Shown here: in pieces, positions 8,755 to 16,817 of the stretch
Layout: every line of letters begins with the position of its first letter
Position numbering within the stretch: position 1 is the stretch's first letter
Assembly (NCBI RefSeq): GCF_024710845.1
Contig: NZ_JANJTZ010000053.1
Location: 222,284-286,283, forward strand
Origin: Mesorhizobium sp.
Lineage (GTDB): Bacteria; Pseudomonadota; Alphaproteobacteria; Rhizobiales; Rhizobiaceae
Length of the DNA: 64,000 nt
Reading direction: 5' to 3'
Made by a program: the position numbers and the translations under genes
The notes under the pieces: generated by a model
Database searches by the model: none
The model's input: only the letters and a program-made list of their open reading frames with translations
Told to the model about the DNA's origin: nothing

Positions 8755-9606
8755 ATGGACAAGCGGGATCTGTCCGGACTCTTCCGCGAGCGGCTGGCGA
8801 GGCTCGTCGAGCGCGCCGGCACGAGCCAGTCGGCCTTCGCCGCCTCGGTCGGCATCGACCGTTCGGCGCTGTCCCAACTCCTGTCGGGCTCTACGACGCG
8901 ACTGCCGCGAGCCGAAACGCTGCTGTCGATCGCCGCCGAGCACAAGGTCTCGCTCGACTGGCTGCTCGGCCTCTCGCAGGACGAGGGTTCGACCGGCGAA
9001 CTCAGGGCGAGCCTCGAGATCGAGGAGGAACAGGGCGGCTACGACCAGACCTTGCTGGCCAAATGGCACGCGGAAGCTGCCGGAACCAAGATCCGCTACG
9101 TTCCCGCCGGCCTGCCCGACCTGCTGCGCTCGGACGAACTGATCGCCTACGAGGCCCACCTCTCCCATCGCAATCTGGAAGCCAAGATCGACGAGGCGCA
9201 GTACCGTGTCGACTACAACCGCCGCCCCGAGACCGACATGGAAGTTTGCATGCCCCGGCACACGCTGGAAATCTTCGCCGAGGGCCGTGGCATCTGGTCG
9301 GGCGCCCCGGCCGCCCTGCGCCGCCGGCAGCTCGCCCACATGGCCGACCTCATCGACGAGCTTTACCCGGCCTTCCGTCTCTATCTCTACGACGGGCGCG
9401 TCCGCTACTCGATCCCCTATACGATCTTCGGATCCATCCGCGCCGCGATCTATGTCGGCGACATGTATCTCGTGCTCAACGCCACCCAGCCGATCCGCAC
9501 CCTGACCCGCCATTTCGACAATCTCATTCGCGCGGCCGACGTCAACGCGCACGAGGTAGCCGCCTTCGCGCGCGGCTTGCGCGACGGAGTGATTGACCGG
9601 ATATAA
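8755..9606 (+). CDS. XRE-family transcriptional regulator
   Basis: A 283-residue regulator with an N-terminal helix-turn-helix of the Cro/C1 type (about residues 10-65; TSQSAFAASVGIDRSALSQL is the recognition region). A long C-terminal domain of unassigned fold probably serves ligand sensing. GAGG at 8743 supports the ATG at 8755. It is divergent from the desaturase and co-directional with the homocysteine methyltransferase 49 bases downstream. Its stop codon lies inside the perfect palindrome at 9601-9620, so the downstream gene probably has its own control. Regulation of betaine or methionine metabolism is suggested only by position. Confidence 0.82.
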   Translation: MDKRDLSGLFRERLARLVERAGTSQSAFAASVGIDRSALSQLLSGSTTRLPRAETLLSIAAEHKVSLDWLLGLSQDEGSTGELRASLEIEEEQGGYDQTLLAKWHAEAAGTKIRYVPAGLPDLLRSDELIAYEAHLSHRNLEAKIDEAQYRVDYNRRPETDMEVCMPRHTLEIFAEGRGIWSGAPAALRRRQLAHMADLIDELYPAFRLYLYDGRVRYSIPYTIFGSIRAAIYVGDMYLVLNATQPIRTLTRHFDNLIRAADVNAHEVAAFARGLRDGVIDRI

Positions 9607-9620
9607 AGACTTCTTTATAT
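9601..9620. promoter_or_regulatory. Perfect AT-rich palindrome, operator candidate
   Basis: ATATAAAGA and its exact reverse complement TCTTTATAT are separated by CT. The element overlaps the stop codon of the XRE gene and ends 35 bases before the homocysteine methyltransferase start. It stands out in GC-rich surroundings. It resembles the AT-rich palindromes I recall for the ArsR-type SAH-responsive regulator SahR at methionine-cycle genes in proteobacteria; that link is recall and needs a motif search. Confidence 0.65.
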
Positions 9621-9655
9621 CGTTATCCGATCAGCCATTTCGGAAAGTGCCGGCC

Positions 9656-10672
9656 ATGACCAACCCGATCGACGCCCTCCTTGCGGAAAAGGGCGTGTTG
9701 CTCGCCGACGGCGCCACCGGCACGAACCTGTTCGCGATGGGCCTAGCGGCGGGCGAAGCGCCCGAACTGTGGAACACGGCCGATCCGGACAAGATCGTCG
9801 CCCTGCATCAGGGTTTCGTCGACGCGGGAGCCGACATCATCCTCACCAACTCCTTCGGTGGCACGCGCCATCGACTTAAGCTGCACAATGCGCATGAGCG
9901 CGTGCACGAGCTCAACAAGGCGGCGGCGGCGATCGCGCGTAGCGTCGCCGACAAGGCTGGCCGCACCGTGATCGTGGCGGGCTCGGTCGGTCCGACCGGC
10001 GAGCTGCTCGAACCGCTCGGCGCGATGACCTATGCGCAAGCTGTCGAGGCCTTTGCCGAACAGATCGAGGGCCTGAAGGCCGGCGGCGCCGACGTCGCCT
10101 GGATCGAGACCATGTCGGCGCCAGACGAGATCCGTGCGGCGGCCGAGGCAGCGATAAGCGTCGGCCTGCCCTACACCTACACCGCCTCGTTCGACACGGC
10201 TGGCCGCTCGATGATGGGCCTGCACCCGAAGGACATCCACGGCGTGGTTTCCGGCTTGACGCACTCGCCGGTCGCCGTCGGCGCCAATTGCGGTGTCGGC
10301 GCGTCCGATATCCTGTCCTCGCTTCTCGACATGACCGAGGCCGCTCCCGAGGCGACCGTGGTGGTCAAAGGCAACTGCGGCATTCCCGAATTCCGCGGCG
10401 CGGAAATCTACTATTCCGGCACGCCCGACCTGATGGGCGACTATGCGCGACTGGCCATAGACGCTGGCGCCAGGATCATCGGCGGCTGCTGCGGCACCTC
10501 TTTCGTGCATCTTAAGGCGATGCGCGACGCCATCGACGCACATGTGAAATCGGTCCGCCCGAGCGTCGCGGATGTCGTCACCCGCATCGGCCCGATGCGC
10601 AACAAGCCGGCCAACGAGAGCGGCGCCGGCTCGGGCGGCGAACGCCGCGAACGCAGGCGCGGGCGCGGGTGA
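9656..10672 (+). CDS. bmt: Betaine-homocysteine/homocysteine S-methyltransferase
   Basis: A 338-residue zinc-dependent homocysteine S-methyltransferase (MetH N-terminal/BHMT family). LLADGATGTNLF opens the barrel. The three zinc-binding cysteines are Cys212 in GANCGVG and Cys278-Cys279 in IGGCCGTS, matching the BHMT arrangement. The ATG at 9656 has GGAAAG eight bases upstream; an upstream in-frame start near 9593 overlaps the XRE gene. The C-terminus is Arg/Gly-rich and probably disordered. The enzyme makes methionine from homocysteine with a methyl donor such as glycine betaine (or S-methylmethionine), giving dimethylglycine for the DMGDH-type enzymes here. The donor is inferred from context. 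Confidence 0.85.
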   Translation: MTNPIDALLAEKGVLLADGATGTNLFAMGLAAGEAPELWNTADPDKIVALHQGFVDAGADIILTNSFGGTRHRLKLHNAHERVHELNKAAAAIARSVADKAGRTVIVAGSVGPTGELLEPLGAMTYAQAVEAFAEQIEGLKAGGADVAWIETMSAPDEIRAAAEAAISVGLPYTYTASFDTAGRSMMGLHPKDIHGVVSGLTHSPVAVGANCGVGASDILSSLLDMTEAAPEATVVVKGNCGIPEFRGAEIYYSGTPDLMGDYARLAIDAGARIIGGCCGTSFVHLKAMRDAIDAHVKSVRPSVADVVTRIGPMRNKPANESGAGSGGERRERRRGRG

Positions 10673-10681
10673 CGAACGAAA

Positions 10682-10702
10682 CGGCCGGCATCGCTGCCGG
10701 CC
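10682..10702. terminator. Hairpin terminator between convergent genes
   Basis: CGGCCGGCA pairs with TGCCGGCCG around a short loop, between the stop codons of the homocysteine methyltransferase (plus) and the PadR-type regulator (minus). A TTT tract follows on the minus strand, so it may serve both directions, better for the minus one. Confidence 0.6.
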
Positions 10703-10711
10703 GACTGCACT

Positions 10712-11299
10712 TTACAGGTCCTCGATGTCGCGCTTTGCCTTCTTGAGGATCTCGCGCACCTTTTCGACCTGTTCGCGCGACCACTCGCCGCCCCTGAGCT
10801 TCGAGCGCAGCATCCAGCCCATCTCGCGAATCTCTTCGCCGATCGCAGCACCGCCCATCCGGCCGGAGACATGTCGGATCTGCGCCTTGATGCCGTCGAG
10901 TTCGGCCGCGTTCTCGGAGAGATAGGACGTGCCCGCTTCGGTGATCTTGTAGAGGCGCTTGTTGCCGTCGGCCTCGGAAGCGACGAGGTCGGCCTCTTCG
11001 AGCATCTGCAGCATCGGATAGATCGCGCCCGGGCTCGGGCTGTAGGTGCCCTCGAACATCGCCTCCAGCGCCTTGATGATGTCGTAGCCGTGGCGCGGCT
11101 CCTCGGCGATTAGGCCGAGCACGACCAGCCTCAGCGCGCCTGGATCGAACCTGCGCGGTCCGCGGCCGCCGAAGGGTCCGCCGTGGTGGCGCCCGAACGG
11201 GCCGCCGCGACCGCCGGGTCCGCGGCCGAACGGGCCACGCCCTTCCGGTCCGCCCATATGCCAGTCGCCGCAGGCTTGCTTATGATGTCGTCCAAACAT
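10712..11299 (-). CDS. PadR-family regulator, YqjI-like
   Basis: A 195-residue PadR-family regulator. The first ~55 residues are Gly/His/Arg-rich (HHKQACGDWH, GRHHGG) and resemble the metal-binding leader of E. coli YqjI, a nickel-responsive repressor. The winged-helix domain follows (LRLVVLGLIAEEPRHGYDII; SPSPGAIYPMLQMLEEADLV), then a helical C-terminal dimerisation region. By family it would bind an inverted repeat and release it on metal binding. GATATATC-containing sites directly upstream (11314-11359) suggest autoregulation. No iron-reductase (YqjH-like) partner is adjacent, so its targets lie elsewhere. Metal specificity is inference. Confidence 0.85.
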   Translation of the reverse strand: MFGRHHKQACGDWHMGGPEGRGPFGRGPGGRGGPFGRHHGGPFGGRGPRRFDPGALRLVVLGLIAEEPRHGYDIIKALEAMFEGTYSPSPGAIYPMLQMLEEADLVASEADGNKRLYKITEAGTSYLSENAAELDGIKAQIRHVSGRMGGAAIGEEIREMGWMLRSKLRGGEWSREQVEKVREILKKAKRDIEDL

Positions 11300-11313
11300 G
11301 GAATACTCCTTTC

Positions 11314-11359
11314 AAAGATATATCGTTGCTACGTCATATCGTACAAAAGATATATCTTT
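11314..11359. promoter_or_regulatory. Paired GATATATC sites upstream of the PadR gene
   Basis: AAAGATATATCTTT at 11346-11359 is a perfect 14-base palindrome, and AAAGATATATC at 11314-11324 is a second copy lacking one end; the two starts lie 32 bases apart. They fall between 15 and 60 bases upstream of the PadR gene start, the expected place for autoregulatory operators. Confidence 0.6.
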
Positions 11360-11382
11360 CAAGAGGCGCCCTGAGACAGAAA

Positions 11383-11410
11383 AGGCCGGCGGGGTCGCCC
11401 CCGCCGGCCT
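11383..11410 (-). terminator. Rho-independent terminator of the sigma/vWA operon
   Basis: A perfect 12-base-pair stem (AGGCCGGCGGGG with its complement) closes a four-base loop. Read on the minus strand it is followed by TTTT, as expected for an intrinsic terminator downstream of the vWA gene ending at 11476. Confidence 0.85.
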
Positions 11411-11475
11411 GCCTCACCCGCCCATGGGCGGCACGATCCCGGAAAGACCTGTGCGGGAGGCGCCGCCCCTCGCCG

Positions 11476-13503
11476 CTACCGCCTGCCGTCGAGCGCCGAG
11501 GCAAGGCGCACGAGGGAGAGGAACTCCGCGCGATAGCCGAACGTGTCGGCTCCGCGCGCGGCGGCGGCGATCTCGGAAATCCTGTCGTAACCGTAGCCAG
11601 CAACCTGGCTGGTGCCGCGCAGCTTCTGCCCGAAGGCTGCGACCGCGACCGAGAAGCGCTGGTCGACGGACGCCGCGTCGAAGCTCGCGACCTCATTGGC
11701 GGCGGTCACCGGCGTGGTGATCAGCTTGCTCACGTCCCCGTCCGGCAGCTTGTAGCGGATCTTCACGAAGGCATATTCGCCCGCATTGGCGATGCCGGCG
11801 GGATTGTCGGTCCTGGCCTGGCCGTAGCGCAGGTCGTCGATCTGCTGCGCCGGGCTCCCCTTCGGCGTGATCTCGTAGATTGCAGTCACGGAATGGCCCG
11901 AGCCGATCTCGCCCGCATCGACACGGTCGTCGTTGAAATCCTCGCGGTTCAGCGCCCGCGTCTCGTAGCCGATCAGGCGGTATTCCGCGACTGCCTGCGG
12001 ATTGAACTCGACCTGCAGCTTGACGTCTTTGGCGATGGGGAACAGCGTCGAGCCCGCCTCCTCGACCAGCGCCTTCTCGGCCTCGGCCAGCGTGTCGATA
12101 TAGGCGGCCTGGCCGTTACCGTTCTGGGCGATCTCCTGCATCATCCGGTCGTTGAGATTGCCCCGGCCGAAGCCCAACACGGAGAGGAACACGCCGCTCT
12201 CGCGCTTGTCCTCGATCAGCCGCTTCAGATCGTCGTCGTCGCTCTGGCCGACATTGAAATCGCCGTCCGTCGCCAGCATCACGCGGTTGACGCCGCCCTT
12301 GACGAAGGATTGCTGCGCCAGCCGGTAGGCCTCGCGCAACCCCGCCTCGCCGGCCGTCGAGCCGCCGGGCGACAGCGTGTCGATCGCCGCCAGGATCTTC
12401 TCCTTGTCGGACGCCTTCGTCGGCTCCAGCACGGTGCCGGCGTTGCCCGCATAGGTGACGATCGACACCGTGTCGTCGGCCGCGAGCTTGTCGACCAGCA
12501 TCCGGAACGACGACTTGAGCAGCGGCAGCTTGTCGGGCGCGTCCATGGAGCCCGACACGTCGATCAGGAAGACGAGGTTCGCCTTCGGCTTCTCGGCCGG
12601 CTTCACGTCGTAGCCCTTGATGGCAATGTGCATCAGCTTGGTGTTGGCGTTCCACGGCGACGGCATGACGGTGACGGTCGACTTGAACGGCTCGGCGCGA
12701 TCGGCAGGACCCGCCCAATCATAAGGGAAGTAGTTGACCATCTCCTCGACGCGCACCGTGTCGGCCTGCGGCAGCAGGCCCTCCTTCAGCGAGCGCCGCA
12801 CGAAGGCATAGGACGCGGTGTCGACGTCGATCGAGAAGGTCGAAACCGGGCTTTCCAGCGCCGACTTCACCGGATTGGTGTCGAACTCGGTCAACCGTTC
12901 CGTGTTCGGCGTCTGGCCGATGAAGGCGTCGGCATCCGGCGACGGCGGCGCGATCATCCTCTCCTGCGCGGCAAGCGGAGCGATGGCGCGGTTCGGCGCG
13001 GCCTGGCGGCTCGCCGCCCCGCCGAGGTCCGACATCGACTCCGGTGCAGCTCCCGCCGCAGGATGTCCCGCGACCGGCGGCGGCGCCGCCTCGCTTTCCT
13101 GGATCGACGTGGAAAGATCGACCTCCTTGCGCGCTTCAGCCTGCGGCGCGGTCTGCGGCTTCGGCTTCTCCGTCGGGGCCGCGACGCGTCCGGGTCCGCC
13201 GGTGTCCAGCCCCTGTGTCAGCGGCGAAGTCTGCATGAAGTAGAAGGCCGAATACCCGGCGATCGGCAGGGCGATCAGGGCCGCCATGGCGGGGTTGGCG
13301 ATGAGTTTGCGCGACATGAGAGACCTCCAAAGCATGATTGCTTTGTCGGTGAGACGCGCGGCCCGGCGCATTCCTTGGGGCGCGGGAGAGATTTTTTCGT
13401 CGAAGGCGTCCAGCGCGGCCGAAAGCGCGCGGTCCCGCGCCGCCTTGGAGGGCGTCGGAGCCTTCGTGCGGCCGAGCCGCGAAAGATCGTCGTCGTCCAT
13501 CAT
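11476..13503 (-). CDS. YfbK-like membrane vWA protein, possible anti-sigma
   Basis: A 675-residue protein. Residues 1-65 are charged and cytoplasmic by prediction; 68-90 form one membrane helix (MAALIALPIAGYSAFYFMQ); a Pro/Ala-rich linker follows, then the YfbK-type N-terminal domain near 220-270 and a von Willebrand A domain with the MIDAS motif DVSGS at 315-319, then the DUF3520-type C-terminus. Its ATG shares one base with the stop of the ECF sigma gene (TGATG), so the two are translationally coupled. A short cytosolic head, one membrane helix and a sigma partner suggest that this is the anti-sigma factor with an external sensory vWA domain. That role is inference. Confidence 0.85.
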   Translation of the reverse strand: MMDDDDLSRLGRTKAPTPSKAARDRALSAALDAFDEKISPAPQGMRRAARLTDKAIMLWRSLMSRKLIANPAMAALIALPIAGYSAFYFMQTSPLTQGLDTGGPGRVAAPTEKPKPQTAPQAEARKEVDLSTSIQESEAAPPPVAGHPAAGAAPESMSDLGGAASRQAAPNRAIAPLAAQERMIAPPSPDADAFIGQTPNTERLTEFDTNPVKSALESPVSTFSIDVDTASYAFVRRSLKEGLLPQADTVRVEEMVNYFPYDWAGPADRAEPFKSTVTVMPSPWNANTKLMHIAIKGYDVKPAEKPKANLVFLIDVSGSMDAPDKLPLLKSSFRMLVDKLAADDTVSIVTYAGNAGTVLEPTKASDKEKILAAIDTLSPGGSTAGEAGLREAYRLAQQSFVKGGVNRVMLATDGDFNVGQSDDDDLKRLIEDKRESGVFLSVLGFGRGNLNDRMMQEIAQNGNGQAAYIDTLAEAEKALVEEAGSTLFPIAKDVKLQVEFNPQAVAEYRLIGYETRALNREDFNDDRVDAGEIGSGHSVTAIYEITPKGSPAQQIDDLRYGQARTDNPAGIANAGEYAFVKIRYKLPDGDVSKLITTPVTAANEVASFDAASVDQRFSVAVAAFGQKLRGTSQVAGYGYDRISEIAAAARGADTFGYRAEFLSLVRLASALDGRR

Positions 13504-14063
13504 CACGTATCCCCGGCCGATCGCATGAGTACCTTCAGCCGTTTCTTCGCTTCGTGGATGTGCCAGGAGACGGTCGCCTCCGCGCATCCCATGATCTCTG
13601 CCGCATCGCCGTGCGGGAGTTCCTCGCCATAGACGAGCAGCACCGCCTCGCGCTGGTTGTCCGGCAGCTTGCGCACCGCATCCCACAAGGCATCGGACCG
13701 ATCGTCGGGTTCCGGCATCGCCTCGCCGAAGGCGGCGGCGTGGATGCCAAACGCTTCCGCCTTGCGGCTCTCGCGCGTCGCCTTACGCCCCTGGTCCCGC
13801 GCGACGTTGAGCGTCAGCGCGTAGAGCCACGTCGTGAACGCTCCCTGCCCGGCAAAGGAGCGGATGGACCGGCCGAGCCGCGCGCAGACCTCCTGCGCGA
13901 TGTCTTCGGCGTCGGCCTTCTTCCCGCACCATTTCCACGCCACGCGGAAGATGAAGTCGTAGTGGCGCGTCACGAGCTCGGCGAATGCACCGCGGTCGCC
14001 CGCTTTCGCGTGCGCGATCAGCACAGTGTCCGGCGCGCCGGTGTTGTCCGCAGCCAAGGCCAT
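13503..14063 (-). CDS. ECF RNA polymerase sigma factor
   Basis: A 186-residue extracytoplasmic-function sigma factor with only regions 2 and 4. Region 2 is seen in AFAELVTRHYDFIFRVAWKW and DAEDIAQEVCARLGRS. Region 4 is LPDNQREAVLLVYGEELPHG followed by the helix-turn-helix AEIMGCAEATVSWHIHEAKK. It is the first gene of a two-gene operon with the membrane vWA protein, by analogy its anti-sigma partner. AAGGAA lies six bases before the ATG. The stimulus is unknown. Confidence 0.9.
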   Translation of the reverse strand: MALAADNTGAPDTVLIAHAKAGDRGAFAELVTRHYDFIFRVAWKWCGKKADAEDIAQEVCARLGRSIRSFAGQGAFTTWLYALTLNVARDQGRKATRESRKAEAFGIHAAAFGEAMPEPDDRSDALWDAVRKLPDNQREAVLLVYGEELPHGDAAEIMGCAEATVSWHIHEAKKRLKVLMRSAGDT

Positions 14064-14259
14064 GTCTGTTCCTTGGACGATGGCTTTAGGGCATTCCTTG
14101 GGTGAGCAGCTGAATTTCTCTCGCTGCGGAAAACTCGAAGACGTTCATTCTGGCAATCCGCCTCTGCCTGAACCTCGAACACTTACAATTCAAGTATTCG
14201 CATATACCGGATTGCAATTCGTCGTCTGCAAGCTGAAGTTGAAGAGCGGAGGATTTCCA

Positions 14260-15255
14260 ATGCGCATGCTTTTCGCTGCCGCGAGTCTGGCCCTGGCCAC
14301 GCTGCCGTCAGCTTACGCAGACGACAGAATTACCCGACACGAACTCACCGACGAGGTATCGGCTGCATACTACGCAGAGCAGTTCGATGAGCTCGACAGG
14401 ATGGCCGAGCGCTTCAGAGCGGATGATCAACGCACCGAGAGCGGCCTCTGGAAGCTGACGATCTTCTATCACGCATTGGACAATCCGACATCCCTGAACC
14501 AGACCGAAGGTCCTCCAAGTCTGCTTGAACTCGAAGATCGCAAGGAAAGGGCTATGCGATGGATCGTGGCAAAGCCTCAATCTCCCGCGGCACACATCGC
14601 CTATGCCTCGTCACTTTATAAGATCGCCTGGTACCATCGCGGTACCCGCTATGTCTCGGAGACGAAACCGGCACAGCTCCGGTCTTTTCAGGAAAACTCC
14701 ATGCTGGCGCTCGAACATCTTTACAGCAACAAGGAAGTCGCATCCGTAGACCCGGCCTGGTACGCCACGGCGATCCGAATTGCGACGACACAGGGCTGGC
14801 CGGAATATGCCTTCATCGAACTCTATGATGAGGGAGCCACCAGACACCCATATTACTACGACATCTACTTCAACGCGCTCACGCGCACGTATCCCGAATG
14901 GGGCGGCAGCGTGGAGGCCATAGATCGGCTTATTCAGGATGCCGTCGAGCGCACCGGCGAGCGCGACGGAGACATCATGTATGCGCGTGCCTACTGGGTT
15001 GTGTCGGATGTGCGTTACGGACCGACCCTGTTCCGGTCGACCCTGGCCGACTGGCCGAAGCTCAAGCGGGCGTTCGGCAACATGCTGAAGCAGTATCCCG
15101 ACCAGTGGAACTTCAACCGCTACTACAGGTTCGCCTGCGACGCGGTGGGTGAAGCCCGCTTTGAAGCTGAAGTGCGGTATGCTCAGGAACTGGTCCCGGA
15201 CAACAAATGGTACTTCGATCCGGATTACTGCAGGCAGCTATCATCGGCGAAGTGA
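14260..15255 (+). CDS. Secreted DUF4034-like protein
   Basis: A 331-residue protein with a clear signal peptide (MRMLFAAASLALATLPSAYA). The mature part is helical and repeat-like; DQWNFNRYYRFACDA near the C-terminus resembles the DUF4034 signature. GGAGGA at 14248-14253 fixes the ATG at 14260. Base composition is lower in GC than the neighbours and codon use less biased, which hints at acquisition or weak expression. It stands alone, divergent from the sigma operon, and its last 15 bases overlap the end of the convergent ferredoxin gene. Function is unknown; a periplasmic location is likely. Confidence 0.75.
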   Translation: MRMLFAAASLALATLPSAYADDRITRHELTDEVSAAYYAEQFDELDRMAERFRADDQRTESGLWKLTIFYHALDNPTSLNQTEGPPSLLELEDRKERAMRWIVAKPQSPAAHIAYASSLYKIAWYHRGTRYVSETKPAQLRSFQENSMLALEHLYSNKEVASVDPAWYATAIRIATTQGWPEYAFIELYDEGATRHPYYYDIYFNALTRTYPEWGGSVEAIDRLIQDAVERTGERDGDIMYARAYWVVSDVRYGPTLFRSTLADWPKLKRAFGNMLKQYPDQWNFNRYYRFACDAVGEARFEAEVRYAQELVPDNKWYFDPDYCRQLSSAK

Positions 15256-15942
15256 AGAGTACATAGCGCCGCCGACAAACGCCGCCATATGGAACGCCTG
15301 CTGGTCCGTGGAGTAGCGGTAGGCTTGGCCATACGGGCACGCGTTTCGATCGAGGCAGCCGTTGCGCATGCACGCCACCCCGCCGAGGGATCGGACGTGG
15401 CCGAGGCAGTCTTGATAGTCGAAGCCCGCCTTCGAATAGGCACCGACAGGACAGGCGTGAAGGCAGGGTTTTCCGTCACATCCGTCGCACAGATGAGTCG
15501 GAATACCAACCGCGCTGAGGTCTTCCAATCCGTCCGGCACGGTCCCGAACAGCAGCGCGCCGCGATAGGCGTGCCAGAGCCCGAATTCGGGATGCATGAG
15601 GATGCCGAGCGGCGATGGACGCAACCCTTCCGCCCGCATCGCCCATTGCTGGAACGGCAGGTAGGGCCGGTCGGATGGCGAGACTGCGTGGGCGCCGAAC
15701 CGCGCGGCGACATCTCCAATCACCTCGCGCGACCATGTGTCGAGGGGATCGGACATGTCTGCCGGCTGTTTCTCCCGCCATGCCTGGAAATGCGGCCAGA
15801 GCGTCGGGCCGCCATGGCCCACCAGTAGCACCGCGCGGGCGCTAGCGGCACCCGCGGGCACCTCCTCGCCGGGCGCGAAGGCGAAGCCGCCGCGCAGGAT
15901 CAGGCCGCTCTCGGCGAGTTGGCTGGATATCTCGGCGATCAT
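15241..15942 (-). CDS. Ferredoxin-like iron-sulfur protein, QueG-related C-terminus
   Basis: A 233-residue protein with Cys motifs CDGCDGKPCLHACPVGAY and CLGHVRSLGGVACMRNGCLD followed by ACPYG, enough for one or two iron-sulfur clusters. The segment before them (GILMHPEFGLWHAYRGALLF) is reminiscent of the pre-cluster region of epoxyqueuosine reductase QueG and related corrinoid iron-sulfur proteins, but the protein is much shorter than QueG. It is probably cytoplasmic and redox-active. A link to the corrinoid chemistry in this window is possible but untested. The gene overlaps the convergent DUF4034-like gene by 15 bases. Confidence 0.7.
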   Translation of the reverse strand: MIAEISSQLAESGLILRGGFAFAPGEEVPAGAASARAVLLVGHGGPTLWPHFQAWREKQPADMSDPLDTWSREVIGDVAARFGAHAVSPSDRPYLPFQQWAMRAEGLRPSPLGILMHPEFGLWHAYRGALLFGTVPDGLEDLSAVGIPTHLCDGCDGKPCLHACPVGAYSKAGFDYQDCLGHVRSLGGVACMRNGCLDRNACPYGQAYRYSTDQQAFHMAAFVGGAMYSSLRR

Positions 15943-15976
15943 GCTGTATGCGCGCGTTCCCTCGGGAGCCGATCCT

Positions 15977-16339
15977 ATGACGAAACCGACGACAAAGACA
16001 TTGTGGCGGCCGGTCGGACCGGCGGAACTGAAATTGATCGAGGAGGCAGGAATGCGGGCATTCCCGCCCCGGCTTCCTGACCAGCCGATCTTCTACCCCG
16101 TTCTCTCGGAGGAATACGCGATTCAGATCGCTCGCGAATGGAACGTTCCGGCAAGCGGATCGGGTTTCGTCACGCGGTTCGAGGTGCGCGCCGACTTTCT
16201 CGACCGCTACGACGTACAGCATGCCGGCAGCAGGGCCCATCTCGAATACTGGATTCCCGCCGAGGACCTGCCGTCATTCAACGATGCAATCATTGGCGAG
16301 ATCGTGGTGACCGCGTCGTTTGGCGACGCGGCAAAGTAA
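15977..16339 (+). CDS. Small conserved hypothetical protein
   Basis: A 120-residue soluble protein. LWRPVGPAELKLIEEAG and AFPPRLPDQPIFYPVL near the start and AHLEYWIPAEDLPSFNDAI near the end are features I associate with a small rhizobial family often labelled ADP-ribosylation/crystallin J1-like, though no ADP-ribosyl-hydrolase residues can be shown. The ATG at 15977 leaves a 34-base divergent gap to the ferredoxin-like gene, so the promoters must overlap. In-frame upstream starts would lie inside that gene and are rejected. Function is unknown. Confidence 0.65.
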   Translation: MTKPTTKTLWRPVGPAELKLIEEAGMRAFPPRLPDQPIFYPVLSEEYAIQIAREWNVPASGSGFVTRFEVRADFLDRYDVQHAGSRAHLEYWIPAEDLPSFNDAIIGEIVVTASFGDAAK

Positions 16340-16367
16340 TCTACGCCAAGGAGGAACAGGCGCATAT

Positions 16368-16817
16368 TCAGGACGTGTCGCGGAATTCGACCGGCGAAAC
16401 GTCGGAGGCCGGCAAATGCCGGGGGACGACACAGGTCCGTCGGCCCTCATTGCCGGCCTCGTCCGATCCGCCACCCCGCTGCAGGAACGACAGGCGGCTG
16501 ATCTGCGCCGCAATCGCCCGCATCACGAGCGCAAGCGCCCTGAGCGAGGCGGCGAGGTCCTGCGCGTCGTCGGGATGGCTGCCGAATCCGGCCGGCATGT
16601 GGACGGGCGACCAGTGCCTGCCCGCAGGGTTCCGTGCGGAGCCCTCGACGTAATCCCTCAGAAGCGCATTCGCCTGCCAGGCGGCCCACAATATGCACCA
16701 GCGGACCCAGGGGGAGCGCAGGGCGGCGTCTTCGGCCATATCGGCAAACGAGAGCAGACGCATGATGATGCTGCTCAGCACCTGCTGCTCCCTCCCTGCC
16801 TTCGCCCTCCAGCCCAA
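16368..16817 (-). CDS. Hypothetical protein
   Basis: A 149-residue open frame that I do not recognise. The central part (LRSPWVRWCILWAAWQANAL and the following helices, ALRALALVMRAIAAQISRL) has protein-like composition with Trp and Leu, better than any overlapping frame. The true start may be the internal ATG at MRLLSFADMAEDA. The C-terminal 30 residues look less protein-like. It is convergent with the small gene at 15977. A non-coding stretch is a real alternative. Confidence 0.4.
   Translation of the reverse strand: MGWRAKAGREQQVLSSIIMRLLSFADMAEDAALRSPWVRWCILWAAWQANALLRDYVEGSARNPAGRHWSPVHMPAGFGSHPDDAQDLAASLRALALVMRAIAAQISRLSFLQRGGGSDEAGNEGRRTCVVPRHLPASDVSPVEFRDTS

Noticed and set aside
11326..13632. 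Long plus-strand frame opposite the vWA gene
   Set aside because: Antisense shadow of a GC-rich gene with clear domains; rich in Arg/Leu/Asp with no family pattern.
13368..14102. GCATTCCTTGGG repeated at 13368 and 14091 near the sigma/vWA genes
   Set aside because: Twelve-base repeats are expected many times by chance in 64 kb, one copy is inside coding sequence, and the GGAAT-to-CGTC spacing near 14080 (13 bases) is too short for a usual ECF promoter.
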